DNA of 5,374 nucleotides from positions 1-5,374 of the forward strand of contig CALFIV010000372.1 of assembly GCA_937877295.1 (NCBI GenBank). The letters are read 5' to 3'. Each line of letters opens with the position of its first letter. The first letter of the stretch is position 1. A model generated the notes under the pieces. It saw nothing but the letters and a program-made list of their open reading frames with translations, was not told where the DNA came from and did no database searches. The stretch comes from an uncultured Clostridia bacterium (GTDB lineage: Bacteria > Bacillota_A > Clostridia > Christensenellales > CAG-138). Shown piece by piece: positions 4,428 to 5,374 of the stretch. A program made the translations under genes and the position numbers.

Positions 4428-5374
4428 ATGAAACTGAACTACAAGCGCACGATCCTCGTCGGATTCGCATTCTTTCTCATCTGTGCCTTTTGGCAGGCAT
4501 ATGACACGATCATCCCGAAGATTTTGACCGATAAATTCGGTATGACGCAGACGCTGTCCGGCATCATCATGGCGCTGGACAACATCCTTGCGCTGGTTCT
4601 GCTGCCGCTGTTCGGCGCGATCTCGGATAAGAGCAAGAGCCCCCGCGGCCGGCGCACGCCGTTCATCCTCTGGGGCACGATCATTGCGGTCGCGGCATTC
4701 ATCGCGCTCTCGTTCGTGGACGCGGCGCAGCTCAGGCAGATCGAGTCCGTCTCCGCGATCGACGATCCCGCGGCGCTGCATGAGATCTATCGGCAGGAGG
4801 CGTCCAGCACGCTCCAGACACCGGACGGCGATCCGTTCGTGCTGGAAGAGCTTTTCACCGAGGAGGAATTCGCCGCCATCGAGAGCCAGCTTCAGGGTGA
4901 CGAAGGCACCGTCACGAATCCGGATTACACGAACTATGTCACCCCCGCGCGGCAGGCCTGCGTGCAGGCGATCACGCATGCGCACCCGGGCAAGCTGATC
5001 CTCTTTATTGCGCTGCTGCTGATTACCCTGATCAGCATGGCGACGTTCCGATCCCCGGCGGTGGCGCTCATGCCGGACGTGACGCCGAAGCCCCTGCGCA
5101 GCCGCGCCAACGCCATCATAAACCTCATGGGCGCCGTGGGCGGCATCATCTACCTTGCCGTCGCCGCCGTGATGTACCCGAATTCGAAGGCCGCGGGCCT
5201 TGCGCACGTGAACTATCAGCCGCTGTTTATCGTGGTTTCCGCCATCATGTTCGTGGCGGTCGGCATCCTCTTTCTGACTATAAAGGAGCCGAAGCTCGTC
5301 GAGGAGCAGCACGCCCTCGAGGCGGAGCACCCCGAGTGGAACCTCGCCGAGGACGACGGCAGCGGCGGCGAGCG
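4428..5374 (+). CDS. MFS transporter, N-terminal half (C-terminus beyond right edge)
   Basis: This is a secondary transporter of the Major Facilitator Superfamily, of a type seen in Clostridia and related to the sugar-transporting SLC45/GPH-like groups; its substrate is not readable here. From the ATG at 4428, 315 codons run without a stop to the window edge. GGGGG at 4418-4422 is a plausible ribosome site 5 nt upstream. Six membrane segments can be placed at about 8-29, 43-66, 78-97, 189-208, 228-250 and 265-284. The TM2-TM3 loop carries the MFS motif A, G63-AISD67-KSKSP-RGRR (73-76). The YDTIIPKILTDKFGMTQTLS stretch (25-44) and the MALDNILALVLLPLFGA run are typical of the group. Residues 98-188 form a roughly 90-residue acidic insertion between TM3 and TM4, on the predicted outer face. 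After TM6 an acidic, hydrophilic central loop begins (KEPKLVEEQHALEAEHPEW). It is divergent from the phosphodiesterase gene. Confidence 0.88.
   Translation, partial: MKLNYKRTILVGFAFFLICAFWQAYDTIIPKILTDKFGMTQTLSGIIMALDNILALVLLPLFGAISDKSKSPRGRRTPFILWGTIIAVAAFIALSFVDAAQLRQIESVSAIDDPAALHEIYRQEASSTLQTPDGDPFVLEELFTEEEFAAIESQLQGDEGTVTNPDYTNYVTPARQACVQAITHAHPGKLILFIALLLITLISMATFRSPAVALMPDVTPKPLRSRANAIINLMGAVGGIIYLAVAAVMYPNSKAAGLAHVNYQPLFIVVSAIMFVAVGILFLTIKEPKLVEEQHALEAEHPEWNLAEDDGSGGE

Noticed and set aside
4323..5330. A 335-codon minus-strand open frame opposite the MFS gene
   Set aside because: Its translation is Arg/His/Asp-rich low-complexity sequence typical of an antisense frame, while the plus strand encodes membrane helices and MFS motif A.

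Overview
The window looks like chromosomal DNA from a spore-forming member of the Clostridia with a fairly GC-rich genome. Three adjacent genes are recognisable sporulation/germination genes (spoIIR, sleB, ypeB). Codons across the window favour G or C at the third position, and I see no mobile elements, tRNAs, rRNAs or CRISPR repeats. The exact genus cannot be read from the sequence.

Layout. (1) Positions 1-306, minus strand: the N-terminal 102 codons of an unrecognised protein that runs off the left edge. It carries a terminator-shaped inverted repeat inside its coding sequence (188-219). (2) Positions 307-408: a divergent intergenic region with a sigma-A-like promoter facing left and a near-consensus sigma-F/sigma-G (forespore) promoter facing right. 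(3) Positions 409-2947, plus strand: a tight spoIIR-sleB-ypeB cluster, with 9 nt and then 1 nt between genes. (4) Positions 2963-3462: a good sigma-A-type promoter and a GNAT acetyltransferase. (5) Positions 3486-4319, minus strand: a membrane-anchored glycerophosphodiester phosphodiesterase, convergent with the acetyltransferase. (6) Positions 4320-4427: a divergent intergenic region in which two strong sigma-A promoters interlock. (7) Positions 4428-5374, plus strand: the N-terminal half of an MFS transporter that runs off the right edge and has an unusual acidic extracytoplasmic insertion between TM3 and TM4.

How the genes fit together. SpoIIR is the forespore-made signal that triggers SpoIIGA to process pro-sigma-E in the mother cell. 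SleB is a cortex-lytic enzyme stored in the dormant spore, and YpeB is the partner that SleB needs for its stability and localisation. All three are products of the forespore, so one promoter readable by sigma-F and then sigma-G could serve the early signal and the later germination pair. The acetyltransferase, phosphodiesterase and transporter have housekeeping-type promoters and no visible link to sporulation.

I did not find a clearly new multi-gene system. The items most worth a second look are the shared forespore promoter and its very short leader, the interlocked divergent promoters, the transporter insertion and the intragenic terminator-like hairpin.
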